A DNA stretch of 64,000 nt from Benincasa hispida. Its lineage: Eukaryota; Streptophyta; Magnoliopsida; Cucurbitales; Cucurbitaceae. A model generated the notes under the pieces. The model worked only from the letters and a program-made list of their open reading frames with translations, searched no databases and had not been told where the DNA came from. This document shows positions 1-11,067 of the stretch, piece after piece. A program made the translations under genes and the position numbers. Position 1 is the first letter of the stretch. Each line of letters opens with the position of its first letter. The DNA lies in contig NC_052353.1 of NCBI RefSeq assembly GCF_009727055.1, positions 40,114,830 through 40,178,829 of the forward strand, written 5' to 3'.

Positions 1-120
1 ATGGCAATAAATTTAATTTCAAGAATCATGTAAATTAAATATGTTTATTTTCTAAAAGCTTTCAAGTTAAATTATTATTATATTTTAAGTTCAATATGAT
101 GTGTTGGTATCAATTATTAG
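1..120. repeat. Direct repeat, copy 1
   Basis: This 120-bp stretch recurs with few changes at 1958-2078 in the same orientation. It may extend left beyond the window. No coding sequence is visible. The two copies flank about 1.84 kb of unrelated AT-rich DNA, so they could be ends of an old insertion or a segmental duplication. Confidence 0.8.
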
Positions 121-661
121 ACATTTGGTAGTTGGGTAAATTTCCTTCAACTGTGGACTTGAAATATGTCTAAGAGCAAATAGAAATAAATATTAAATGG
201 GAAAAAAATAACATTGTAGAGGCTTAAACACAGAACTTCCCTAGACCACCTATTTTGATGTCATCTTAAATAACCAATTGACTAAAAAGTTACTTATTTA
301 TAATTGGGATTAAAAGAAAGAAGGAAAGAAAAGCCAAAGATCTAGTGAAGAAAAGTGAGTGAGTGTAGAGAGAGTGAAAGAGTATTCTCTCAGAGGTGTT
401 CATTCTTGTGCATTCATAATAAAAATTTCTTCTTTAAAAAAGATTTTGTCTCTCTTCCTTTTGTGCCAATTTCTTCAACGAATCTCACGTGTTGTTGTTA
501 GAATAGTAGAGAGACATTCCAATCTTTAAAAGATAAATGAGTTATTTCATTTGTATCCAATAACCCTCAATTATCTCAAGGATAATGTGACCATATAGTT
601 CTACTTGACTTAAAATTTTGTCGTTGCTCTTATAGTCTATGTGGAACTATTTTCAAATTAG
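121..661. other. AT-rich intergenic DNA
   Basis: No gene, RNA or clear element was seen. A short purine-rich stretch with GA repeats lies near 310-390. All open frames are short and lack similarity to anything I recognise. Confidence 0.5.
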
Positions 662-845
662 GGTTGTTCTCAAATATAGGAAAATAAGTAACTTATTTAT
701 AAATATAACAAAATATCACTGTGATGACACTAATAGATATCTATTAGTGTCTATCACGGTCTGTCACTGACATTAGATGTCTATTAGGGTCAATCATTGT
801 CTATCACTTTCTATCCGTATTTTGCTATATTTGAAAATATTTTCA
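662..845. mobile_element. Mini-MULE-like MITE with TCTATCA core
   Basis: A short element whose two ends carry the inverted motif AAATATAGCAAAA (AAATATAACAAAA near 702, TTTTGCTATATTT near 818-830) around a core of imperfect TCTATCA/TGATAGA units. The left end begins GGG about 20 bp before an ATAGG motif, the same spacing as in the large MULEs of this window. Target duplication is not clear. It has no coding capacity. Confidence 0.55.
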
Positions 846-1090
846 ACAATTTTATAATTTAAAATAATTATTTTTTAAAATTATAATAATAACTTTTTAA
901 AACTATTTTCTTGAATTTAAAACAACTAAGGTACGTAATAGTTAATGGAAGAACGAAAATTGGCATTAAGGACAGTTATCCAATTTTGAAATCTAATATT
1001 AAATTGAAAAAATTAAAAATAAATTCTTTATTTCCATCATGTCTCGGAAAGCACGTTTGGTTCCTATTTAAAAATTTTAATTTGAAACCT

Positions 1091-1095
<5 letters not shown>
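841..1095. repeat. Dispersed repeat, copy 1 (partner at 5221-5720)
   Basis: Blocks such as TTAAAATTATAATAA, GTTAATGGAAGA and the TTTCCATCATGTCTCGGAAAGCACG segment reappear in order at 5221-5720. In that second copy a TCTATCA-type MITE interrupts the match. No reading frame is conserved between the copies. Confidence 0.6.

Positions 1096-1135
<40 letters not shown>
1096..1135. repeat. Poly-A tract of 40 nt
   Basis: Forty consecutive A bases directly follow dispersed repeat copy 1. A terminal poly-A could mark a retroposed sequence, but no target duplication or source gene was recognised, and homopolymer slippage explains it equally well. Confidence 0.8.
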
Positions 1136-1137
<2 letters not shown>

Positions 1138-1957
1138 CTTTTTTAGTAGATGACAATACTTGTTTCCCATTTTGTTTCTAAGAGCTATGCGATATAACGA
1201 TTAATTTATAATTCTTAAGTTTATGAAATTAATGCTTTTATGGTTTAGATATTTTTTACCCACTAACATCACGAGACATATTTAGAGAAAAATTTTAATA
1301 AGGTCTAAATTTATTTCTCATTCAATAGTCATATTTAATAAAACTTCAGTTAAATCATTTAATAAGTTAATTTGAATTAATAAATATGCATGTGTAATAC
1401 ACTAATTTTTAATAAGAAAGAAAATCTTGTGGTTTCATTCTTTTTAATTCAATTGCATCATTAATAATAAAACAAAAGAATGACGAAAATTAAAAAAATG
1501 GCAGAAAGCCCATGATAATATCACAAGATATAATCTGAATAACATTTATGATAAGGAATAGAAAGAATGGAGGACTCCTGCTCTTCCAAAGTCTTTAATT
1601 ACGATGAACATCAGAAAATGAGACAGTCCCCAAGTCTTAGTCTCCTCGATAAAAGAAGGAAATGTCAGAAATATTGATAACACCATCATTCAGCAAATTA
1701 TTAATAACTTCCAAACAATCATACACAATTAGAAAATTTGAGATATGACACGGGAGGAGATACTCTCAAGCCTAGAACAACTATCCATCACATTAAAAAT
1801 CTTCACCTTCTTACATCGAGATATGAACTTCAATTTAAAAAGATGTACACACTTATGATGGTTTCGAGGTACCCAATCTAGATGGTTGAACTTAATAAAT
1901 TTATATGTGTGTGTATTGTATAATATATATCAATCCAATCCATGTTGCTATTTAAAA
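1136..1957. other. AT-rich intergenic DNA
   Basis: Nothing recognisable. A (GT)n-like stretch (TGTGTGTGT) occurs near 1905-1915. Confidence 0.5.
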
Positions 1958-2078
1958 ATGGCAATGAATTTAATTCCATGAATCATGTAAATTAAATATG
2001 TTTATTTTCTAGAAGCTTTCAAGTTAAATTATTATTATATTTTTAAGTTCAAAATGATGTGTTGGTATTGATTATTAG
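1958..2078. repeat. Direct repeat, copy 2
   Basis: Near-identical to 1-120; it diverges right after the shared TATTAGA at its end. Confidence 0.8.
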
Positions 2079-2591
2079 AAAGACCATCTCTTAACCCACT
2101 AAAATCAACTATCCAGCGATGACCAGTTTAAAGTATTCTCAGTTAATCCGAGTTTTTTTTTTTTTTTTTAATTTTAATTTTTAATTTTTAATTTTTAATT
2201 TGGAATGTGATATTCTCAATAAGGTATTCACTATAGAATTAATCTTTTTTCACACGCACATCATGTGCGATGATTCATCCCACATTTCTTGAAATCATTA
2301 AACTATATTAATAGTAAGTACTTGCATTGCACTCACATTTCACAGAAATCTAGTTGAGAATCTCATGTTGAGATTGAAACGATGAAGAAATTTCAAGATC
2401 TTAAAATATAGAAAATTTATAATGAATGACAAATCCAAAATTTATAATTAGAGACGTGTCTTCAACATATGAAAAATTGTAGATATGACAAAATTTTCAA
2501 ATTAAAATTTTTCATTTATTCTGTATTCCAATTTTACCCTTTTAACAAACTCATGTTTTTTGGTATATAAGTAAACTAGTATACCACTATT
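2079..2591. other. AT-rich DNA with a (TTTTTAA)n tract
   Basis: No gene seen. A T-run followed by repeated TTTTTAATTT units occupies about 2154-2202. Confidence 0.5.
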
Positions 2592-2721
2592 TGCATGAGA
2601 TTTCAATAGAAATTTATTTCGTAGAATTTGAACTTTATATTTGTATTAATTTAATGGAAAGTAAGTACAATCTCTAATACATGGTATTTTGATGCTTTCA
2701 AAATAAACTATAAACTTTAAG

Positions 2722-3030
2722 CTAGTTGATCTTCTTGAACGATCGGCCTTTGGGCTTATTGATCTTCGTGGATGATTAGCCTTCGAGCTTGTTGATCTTC
2801 TTGGATGATCGGCCTTTGGGCTTGTTGATCTTCTTGGATGATCGGCTTTCGGGCTTGTTGATCTTCTTGGATGATCGATTTTTGGGCTTGATAATCTTCT
2901 TGGACAATTGGCCTTTAGGCTTGTTGATCTTCTTGAACGATCGGCCTGATCTTCTTGGGTAAGGCCTTTGGGCTTGTTGATCTTTTTGGATGATTGGCCT
3001 TCGGGCTTGTTGATCTTCTTGAAGGATTAG
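2722..3030 (-). repeat. Minisatellite with ~33-36-bp unit
   Basis: About nine units of the type GATCAACAAGCCCAAAGGCC (minus strand) with an interposed ATCATCCAAGAA. The open frame across it (KKINKP repeats) follows from the repeat and is not a gene. A diverged array of the same unit is at 17868-18160. Confidence 0.85.
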
Positions 3031-3492
3031 TGTTCCCATGAGGCTTCCAGAGAAACTTGTTTTGTGGAGTTGAACTTGAGTTAGTGTTGATATTGAAGTT
3101 GATTTGATGCGATGTGGTTCGATCTCTAATACTTGATCCTCTGATTCTCTCTCAGTTGGGTGAATGTGCTTGACTTGAAGAAGAAAAGCACCAAACGTTC
3201 TTGAAGCAGAAGTCTTGGAAGAGTCTTCTTTGTGTCTTCTAGGGTCTTCTGTCTTCTAGGAGTGGAGTCTTGGAAGTCTTCTACTTGTTGATAAATTCTT
3301 TGGACTCTCTGAATGTAGAAAATGTTTGTATCTTCAAAAGACTTCAGTTTTCAGAATGCTTGTATCTTCAAAGGACTTCAGTTTTCAAGTGTGATCAGCT
3401 TTAGGAGTCAAGGAGTTTTCTGGTTATAGAGAATTCCCTATAAGCTTTCTGGAGTATAGAATTGTTGACCCCCCAAATGAGGAGAGCTTATC

Positions 3493-3505
3493 TATTTATA
3501 GAGTT
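3493..3505 (-). promoter_or_regulatory. Probable TATA box of LTR-D1
   Basis: CTCTATAAATAG on the minus strand, the same core as CTCTATAAATAGAGG at 17641 in LTR-D2. Confidence 0.5.
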
Positions 3506-3632
3506 CACAGGTGGGCTTGGGCTTGGTTGATCCATGGGCCTGGCCTTTGGGCCCAATTAATTGGATTTGGGCTTGGTTGGTCCATAGGATTGGCCTTTGG
3601 GCCCAATTAATCGGATTTAGGCCTGATTTGAC
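3506..3632. repeat. Tandem duplication of ~62 bp in LTR-D1
   Basis: Two copies of a segment containing GGGCTTGGTTG, GGCCTTTGGGCCCAATTAAT lie next to each other in the U3 part of LTR-D1, upstream (minus strand) of its TATA box. Tandem U3 blocks of this sort can be promoter elements; that is inference. Confidence 0.7.
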
Positions 3633-3896
3633 ATTTGGGTCAAATTCAACCTATTTTTGGACTTAGTTGGACTTTGACCTAAATAATAATATCAAATTGG
3701 GTCCAATTAATCTTATCTGATTCAACGGTCATGATAAAACCACGTGGCGTCATTGAAATTTGTTTTCAACTTCAATTCAGGACATATGTCTAACTCCTAA
3801 TTGAGCCCAAATTTAATGATTTGGAATTTCATCATTAATTTAGTAAATGACGTGACAACTTGTGATTGGTCTAAAATTTCTTATTCAATAACCACA

Positions 3897-4566
3897 TTTA
3901 AAGTATATCAGGTGTGTATTTTTTTCCATTTATTTGTATACTTTTTGTATTTTTTGTTTTCAGCAATATGAGTTATTACTCACTTTAATTTTTGTATTTA
4001 CTAAATTTTTTATTCTTTTTGTATATTTTTCTTCCTTTGTAGATGATGTTTTTTTTTTTTTTTCATTTTTAAGTAAAAATATACAATAGGTCGAGGAGAT
4101 TCAACCTAAAGCTCACTAGCACTCAGCTTAGTGCACTCTTTTTGATAATTTGGGCGTATTTAGAATAACCAAAGAAAAAATATTTTTTTAAAAAAATTTA
4201 TGATTTTTTTTTTTAACGCTTAAATAACTAGTCATTTTTAACATGATCAATAGTGTATTAGGTGTATATCAAGCTATTAGCAATGTATCAAGTATATCAG
4301 GTGTATACTAGTAATATATCAAGTATATCAAGTGTGTCGATTGTATCAAATATATATCAGTAGTGTATATCAATAGCGTATCAAATATATTTGGGGTATT
4401 AAGTGTATCGCAGGGTTGAGCTTGTTGTTGCTATTTTTGCAAAAGAAATAAGTCTAGGCTATGTGCCTAATTTTTTAAACTTATTTTGCCAAATCTGCAA
4501 GAAGTCCTAAAAGCTAAATAGTTTATTCGTCTCATCGCCAATTGTTTTGGAGAAGAAATTTCATAT
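3897..4566. other. AT-rich DNA with degenerate TATCAAGTGTAT repeats
   Basis: No gene seen. From about 4245 to 4415 there are many imperfect copies of TATCAAGTGTAT and TATCAGGTGTAT, a decayed short tandem repeat. Confidence 0.5.
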
Positions 4567-5135
4567 TTATCCAATTATTAAGAGCCTGTTTGGTAGGCAA
4601 CTCAAATTATATTTTATGTTTTCAGATTTACTGAATTCAGGGAATATGCATTTTGTTGGTAGTCTGAATTTTGTTTTCGAGAAATGCTTTAGATTTTATG
4701 ATCCAAATAGTGCAAATTCTAAAAACAGTTTTTTTTTTTTTTTTAATGTTTTCAGTGTATCCAGATTTTGAATCTAAAATTTAAAAATCCATAACTATAT
4801 TAAAAATGATAAAAACAATAACAAATATAGTATTTCATGTTATAAACTCAATTATTTTTTTAAAATTAACATATATAACATATAACATATAATACATTAT
4901 ATGATATTACAAAAAATAATTGTACAAAATTTTAACATGAAACAAGTTAATAAATTAATTAGTAAATAGTTTATATTCAATGATTTATTAAATATATTTT
5001 TAAATGCATTTTGAAAAATTGTTTAAATTGAAATTTAGTTACTAAATCTACTACCAAATACATATTTAAAAAAAAAAATTGGACCTCTTATTTTTAAAAT
5101 TCTCTGTTCTCAAATTGTCTACTAAACACAACCTA
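4567..5135. mobile_element. MITE with AGCCTGTTTGGT-type ends
   Basis: The left end reads GCCTGTTTGGTAGGCAACTC. The reverse complement of the right end reads AGGTTGTGTTTAGTAGACAA followed by a similar TTGAGAAC. These imperfect inverted ends and the AT-rich non-coding interior are typical of Harbinger- or hAT-type MITEs. Target duplication is not certain, so the superfamily is open. Confidence 0.5.
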
Positions 5136-5220
5136 ACTTTCCGTTATCTTAAGCAAAATTTGACCAAAATTCTACGGACAGGAGCTAATTTGACATTGCT
5201 TTATGGTCTATTAGGAAACC

Positions 5221-5720
5221 ATTTTTTAAAATTATAATAAGAATTTTTTAGAACTATTTTCTTAACTTATTGTTAATGGAAGATTCAAAATTGTAAGAGA
5301 CATATCACATATTTCCCATTTTGAAATTGAAGGCTAAATTGACATAACCCCAAACCTCTAGAATCAAAATATTAAATTCAGTTTAGTTCGTGATTTGAAT
5401 TACTTTTTTAAAGAAAAACTTTTACATATAAAAAAATATCAAATTTATAAAAATAATAAAAAAGTACTGATAGATACTGATAGACTTTGATTAGAGTCTA
5501 TCAATGATAATTTTTTATCAAATTCTATCACTGATAGATCATGATAGGTCTTGATAGACTTCTATCAACATCTATCAAAGAAGTTTTAATTTTACTATTT
5601 TATGTAAATAATTTTCTTAATTTTACTATTTTTTTAAATCTCCTTTAAAAAAAAAAATCTTATTTTCATCATATCTTGAAAGCACGTTGGGTTCCAATCT
5701 AAAAACTTTAAGTTTAAATT
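5221..5720. repeat. Dispersed repeat, copy 2, interrupted by a MITE
   Basis: Same sequence as 841-1095 but split: the first part runs to about 5424 and the last part (TTTTCATCATATCTTGAAAGCACG) resumes at about 5655. The insertion is the MITE at 5425-5645. Confidence 0.6.
5425..5645. mobile_element. TCTATCA-core MITE inside the dispersed repeat
   Basis: Inverted ends AAAAAAATATCAAATT (left) and its counterpart AATTTTACTATTTTTTT (right) flank a core of TCTATCA/TGATAGA palindromes. The flanks TTTAAAGAA and TTTAAAAAA agree at 8 of 9 bases and could be a decayed target duplication. Confidence 0.55.
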
Positions 5721-5875
5721 CGAAATTTGAAAATTGTGTTTCGTTATAAATTTGAAAGGTATGAAAAAAGCTCAATATGTGTTTGTAAATTCTATTTTTT
5801 AGGACTAAAATATTTAAAATAATTAATAATAATGTCTGATTTATTTAACAAAAATCTTAGGTTATTTTTTTTTTT

Positions 5876-6191
5876 TGAAAAATTTTAGCTAATCACAAGT
5901 TATTGCATCATCACAACGAAAAGTCCATTTGATTGAATTTAGGGCCATTAAGAATTATTCTCCTTAAATTAAATTTTGGAGACAAATAATCATAGACTAA
6001 AAAATGTCACACATGTCTTTTCTGACCATTTCATAACAACAATAAGTTTATCAAATTCAATGGTGATTAAGCTAGACCACAATTGATGAAAATGGTTTGT
6101 GGTCCAATGGGACTTGAAATTATAAATTAGATCGGGTCGTGTAATTAAAGTTGCTTGGGTCCAAAGTCCAACCCAATTCAAGCTCCCATGA
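5876..6191 (+). mobile_element. LTR-D2, 5' portion
   Basis: The start matches the start of LTR-D1 (AAATTTTAG, AATCACAAGTT). It is cut at 6191 by MULE-1 and resumes at 17569. The AT-rich DNA before it (5721-5875) holds nothing recognised. Confidence 0.55.
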
Positions 6192-6200
6192 TTAAAATTT
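6192..6200. repeat. 9-bp target-site duplication of MULE-1, left
   Basis: TTAAAATTT directly before the MULE-1 end; the identical 9 bp directly follow its other end at 17560-17568. Confidence 0.9.
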
Positions 6201-6476
6201 GGGGAATTGGAGTGGATGGCAGTTTTTGAGGTTTCATTCGGAAAAATAGCAAAACCACGCAGGAATAAGAATTATGGCAACTCATGTGACATGCACATGA
6301 CTGAAAATTTTGAAATTCCTTATTTGCCCTTGACTTGTTTGGGGATGTTGTTGTCATAACCACAAATACAGGGTAATTCCAAAAGAGAAAGCAGAGTCGA
6401 GATTTATGTACAGGATAATTGTTGATATTCACCAAGGACAACTGTCTTCCTAATTTTGCTCATATAGTTAATATAG

Positions 6477-6775
6477 TCTCTATAATTTATTATTATTTTA
6501 GATTCTATTTAATCACTTTTCGAATTTATCTCACCTTAATAAAATATCCACATTTTAAAACCAAATTTATATTTGAAATATCCATATAATATTAAAACTT
6601 CTTTCTTAATTTTTAGATAACACAATCTCTATATTTTATTATAAATCAGATTATGTTTAACAACTTTTCGAATTTATCTCATCTTAATAAAATATAGAGA
6701 TTTTGAAACCAAATCTATATTTGAAATACCCATATATTATTAAAACTTCTTTTATCTATATATTTTTTTTCAAAT
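6477..6775. repeat. 148-bp tandem duplication upstream of the transposase
   Basis: Two copies of a segment containing CTTTTCGAATTTATCTC (first C at about 6514 and 6662) with a period of 148 bp lie between the left end of MULE-1 and its transposase. This is where a transposase promoter would be expected. Confidence 0.75.
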
Positions 6776-7008
6776 TTCTATATTATTTTTCTCATATTCG
6801 TAATAAATTAGGTGTATATGCCAAAGTTGATATTATTTTAACGTTCCTAGAAAAATATCGGTTCCTAAAAAAATGATCATGTATTGATTGCACAAGAATC
6901 AACTCGATTGTTTGCTTGAACTTTGCCATAAGTTTTGTTACGTACACAAAAGGTTTCACCAATTTAGGTTTCCTTGTTAATTCATTAACTTTTGCTACTG
7001 TTTTTGCT

Positions 7009-9312
7009 ATGACTTTACAACGGGTTAAACTCCTATTTGATGATCGATGGGATGAGAATTCTCAATACCATGATTTCCGAGATTGTGATGTGTATATTCC
7101 ATCAAATTCATATTTCCAACAATTTGTGGAATATATCCAAGGTAAACTTTTTCCCTTCGGTCAGTTAACTATATCTCGTTTGACAATGTACCAGATTGGT
7201 TCTTCCAATTCGAATCTTATTAGCATTGTTGAAGATAAAGATATTTTGTGGTTGATGTCAATGTTATCAGAATTCCCCCGAAATTGATTTATGTGTAGTT
7301 ATTGACCATGTCTCATCTGTTGCCCCAAACTCTCGAAATACACTGTATTTGAATAATGAATCAGCAACATTGATCAATCTTTCAAACATCTCGTGGGCAA
7401 CACTGAAATCATTGATTCTCAAGATTTCGATGTCTTTCAATCTGATATTCCTATTAGAGTAGGTTTACTTTTTAGTAGCAAGTCTGTATTGAAGAAAGCA
7501 ATTTATTTTCTTGCTCTTAAAAACAGTTTCGAACTTACTACTACTAGGTCAAACAAAACTTCGTTTGAAATTCGTTGCAAGGATATGTCTTGTGGGTGGT
7601 ATCTACGTGCATTTGAATATAGAGGGGGTGATGTGTGGATTGTTTGTAAATTCATCGATATCCATAAATGTTCTATTGACATTGTTAAAGATGGTCATCG
7701 ACAAGCAACATCTTGGATTGTTGCTGAATGTACAAAGTCATTTTTTAAAATGAATGACAAAGTCTCATGTCGACCGTGTGATGTTGTAAGCTATATGAGA
7801 AGACAACATGGTGTAAAGATAAGTTATGATAAAGCTTGGAGAGGTCGTGAGATTGCCCTCAATTCCCTCAGGGGGACTCTTGAGTCATCATATGCTAGTT
7901 TGTCACCATTTTCAGCTGCGTTGATTGAAAACAATCCTGGTATGTTTCTCGTCTATATTTAGTTTAAGCAATTATATACACTCTACAGGAACATATACAG
8001 CACAAAAATCTAAATGTTTATTACTTACAGGAACATATACAGCACAAGAATCTGATGATGAAGGTAGGTTTAAGTATTACTTTGTGGCGCTTGCTACTTC
8101 TATAGATGCATGGATATTTTGTTTTCCTATTATGTTAGTCGATGGTGCATGTCTAAAGAACAAATTTATGGGGACATTATTGTCTGCTTGTACACTTGAT
8201 GGCAATTCGCAGATTGTACCTCTTGCATTGGTCTTGTCGATTCTGAGAATGATGCATCATGGTCTTGGTTTTTTCGTAATCTTAAAGCTGTTTTTGGGGA
8301 TTCTAACGACCATGTTATTGTGTCTGATGGTCATAAAAGTATAGCCAAGAGTGATAATTCTATCTATGATTTTGCTAAACACGGGTTGTGTGTATTTCAT
8401 GTGTATAAAAACCTTGTTAAGAATCATAAGTCATGTCCAATTGAAGACACTTTCCATATGTGTGCAAGAGCATATACAATTGGTGAATTTGAGTATTACA
8501 TGAGGCAATGGATGAGATTGCTTCGTCCATTAGGATTGAATTAGAGGATGTTGGAAAATCCAAGTGGGCTAGGGCATGTTGTCGGAGGAAAAGATATTCC
8601 TTAATGACAACCAATATATCTAAATGCATGAATTTAGCTTTAATGGAAGCACGCGAATTACCCATTATTGGTCTATTTGAATCTATTCGTAGTTTGGTTC
8701 AAAAATGGTTTTACAAATGTTGTAGTCATTGGAGTTTCCAGCATTCTGAATTGTCCTTAAGAGATAGTAGGCAAATGGATGTAAGTGTTCTTTTAGTTAC
8801 ACAGTATTTGTATTCGATTGACCCTATTATTATAGTAAAATTATAAGTTTTATCGTTTCTGTTTTTTTTTTTTTTTTTTTAAGTTGTACCCCATTAACCA
8901 GTATGAATTTGAAGTGCATGATCGCTCTAACCAATTTTTTGTTAACATTCTGAATCGTACTTGCTCATGTCGGCGGTGGAACCTAGACATGATTCCGTGC
9001 TCTGATACATGCATTGCATTGTCTCGTAGGAACCTTCAACTACAGTCATATACACATGATTTCTATCGTGTTTCCAATCTATGTTTGTTATACAGAAAGG
9101 AAACGTGACCTATTGGCAATGTTCAACAATTCACTACAAGTCATGCAATTGGCAATGTTTCAGTTCTTCTTCCTAATGTCAAACGTCCGGCTGGGAGGCC
9201 TAAGAAAAAAAGGTTCACGTCTTGTTTAGAAAACAAAGCTACAGTCCGCTGTAGTCGGTGCGGTAATAGGGGTCATAATTGTAGGTTTTGCAAGGATCCC
9301 ATACGACATTGA
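7009..9312 (+). pseudogene. mudrA-like MULE transposase, degenerate
   Basis: I start it at the ATG at 7009, which opens the frame containing LFDDRWDENSQYHDF. In order: the N-terminal region, a Mutator-type DNA-binding domain (about 7440-7900, with a C..C...H..C pattern), the MULE transposase domain (first Asp in MLVDGACLK, second Asp in VIVSDGHK), a SWIM zinc finger (RTCSCRRW) and a C-terminal GRPKKKR motif with a CX2CX4HX4C knuckle ending at TGA 9310-9312. Introns fit 7940-8030 and 8781-8883. The frame is broken by several shifts (near 7285, 7390, 8250, 8500, 9110). The expected third catalytic Glu is Lys (TTNISKCMN), and the SWIM His is Asp. It encoded the element's own transposase; it should now be inactive. 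Confidence 0.85.
7985..8046 (+). repeat. 42-bp tandem duplication of a 3' splice site
   Basis: ACAGGAACATATACAGCACAA occurs at 7985 and again at 8027. Both copies carry the AG and first exon bases of the same transposase intron. The second AG (8029-8030) leads into the frame with ESDDEGRFKY; the first leads into a stop-bearing stretch. Confidence 0.7.
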
Positions 9313-9493
9313 ATACACCTACAGTGTTATATCGTTTAGTATTGTTCTACTTTACTTTCCCTCTTCAAACGGTTCTTTGATGTTCAAACTTAATGTTGTT
9401 TATGGAAGGAATTGTTATTTGTATTAATGATTGTACATGGAACTGAAAGTTAAATATTACTAATTTATGTTGGTTGGGTTGCTTAACAAGTCT

Positions 9494-10110
9494 AAACGAT
9501 CATTTACAAAATACTATACGATCGCTGAGCTCCGCTGCACAATCGCTGAGTAACAAAATTCTATACGATCGCCTACCCAATGCTAGACGATCGCCTACTA
9601 AATGCTATACGATCACTGAGCTCAGCTACATGATCGTTGCGCTCGGCTAAACGATCGCTTAGCTCTGCTATGCGAATGCTGAGTAAAAAAATGATATATG
9701 ATCGCCTACCCAATGCTATACGATCGCCTACCCAATGCTATACGATCGTCTACCAAATGTTACACGATCGCTGATCTCGGCTACATAATCGCTTAGCTTT
9801 GCTATACAATTCTTGAGTAACAAAATTGTATTGTTTATTGTTTATTGGGTAAACCCAATACTATACGATTGCCAACCAAATGCTACACGATCGCTGAGTA
9901 ACAAAATGCTATACGATCACCTACCCAGTGTTATACGATCGCCTACCAAATGCTATACGATTGCTGAGCTCGACTACACGATCGTTGAGTAACACTAGAT
10001 GATCGCCCACGAAGACCCCGCGATCGCTTACCCGAAACTACCAAATGCTATATGATTCACCTACTAAATTGGAGGCCTATCAAATATTCGAAAAATGTTA
10101 TACAATCGCC
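9494..10110. repeat. ACGATCG palindromic minisatellite, array 1
   Basis: About 25-30 degenerate units of the kind CTATACGATCGCCTACCCAA and CTGAGCTCGGCTACACGATC. It lies just downstream of the transposase in MULE-1. Related arrays are at 33325-33590 and 45640-45900. Confidence 0.85.
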
Positions 10111-10117
10111 TACCCAG

Positions 10118-10385
10118 TGTTTGTAAAATCAATTCAAAATATTCAGATTATATACAAAATAGTAATGATATACCAATATTGTATATAGAATTGAAAGTTA
10201 AATATTACTAATTTATATTCGCTCTTTAGTCCTTTGTATTATTCATAATGTCAAATTGAGCTAAACGTTTTAGAATTTCAATGTGTTTGTGAAATCATTT
10301 CAAAATATTCAAATTATATACAAAAATAGTAATCATATACCAATTATTGTATATGGAATTCAAAGTTAAATAGTACTAATAGATT
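10118..10385. repeat. Direct repeats, ~166-bp period
   Basis: TGTTTGTAAAATCA..CAAAATATTCA with a following GTAATNATATACCAA block occurs twice (from about 10118 and 10284); the AAAGTTAAATATTACTAATTTA part is also present once near 9447. No coding sequence. Confidence 0.7.
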
Positions 10386-10688
10386 GATTCCAAACTATTT
10401 ATTGATATACCAAAACAGTAATGATAACAATTCCAAATCACTTTATATATTCATTGTTCATTTTAGTTATTGAGGGGTTGGAGATTGAGCTGCATGCTTT
10501 ATAATTACAGTATGTTTGTTTTTATTAAACTTTATGTATGTGTAATGTGAAAAGTTCAATTGACCTACAAATAATTTATGTATATGCCCTTTGGACGACT
10601 AAGACTTTACCGAGGTTATTTAGTATAGGGTTGCCCAGACAAACTCGTACAAAACAGCTGCACCAAATCCAAAGCTATTATATTTTTT

Positions 10689-10885
10689 AGAATCCAAAAT
10701 AGTTAAACTGTATACCAAAACAGGAAGCAAGACTACTAAATCCTAAAACGTTTAGTCAGCTGCATCAACATATTCAACATATTTTCAGAATCCAAAATAG
10801 TTAAACTGTATACCAAAACAGGAAGCAAGATTACTAAATCCTAAAACGTTTAGACAGCTACCAAAACAGCTACGTCAACATATTC
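10689..10885. repeat. 98-bp tandem duplication
   Basis: AGAATCCAAAATAGTTAAAC begins at 10689 and again at 10787, with almost identical sequence after it (CAGGAAGCAAGA, CCTAAAACGTTTAG). It lies between the two convergent genes of MULE-1. Confidence 0.85.
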
Positions 10886-11067
10886 AAATCATTATGTCCA
10901 TTAAATACAAAAGCAAGACTACTAAAAAGTTCTAAAGTTTAAAACATATACCAAAACAAGATTATAGAATTCGCCCATTTAGTTGATACAAAATCTGAAT
11001 GCATCCTACTTTCAATATCTAGATTAGGAATCACATAAAAAGTCAGAATCAGTTGATTTGATCATTC

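Larger units (their letters stand above)
2592..3896 (-). mobile_element. LTR-D1: solo or orphan retrotransposon LTR
   Basis: Read on the minus strand, it starts TGTGG (near 3896) and ends CATGCA (near 2592). A TATA box CTCTATAAATAG lies near 3493-3505, and a GATCAACAAG minisatellite follows downstream, as in LTR-D2 at 5876-6191/17569-18277. The two copies match at the start (AATCACAAGTT), around the minisatellite and at the end (AATTAATACAA, AAAGTTCA). No 5-bp target duplication is evident and no internal coding region is attached. Boundaries are approximate. Confidence 0.6.

Noticed and set aside
2776..3039. 87-codon frame rich in KKINKP
   Set aside because: Direct translation of the LTR-D1 minisatellite; a unit length near a multiple of three keeps it open.
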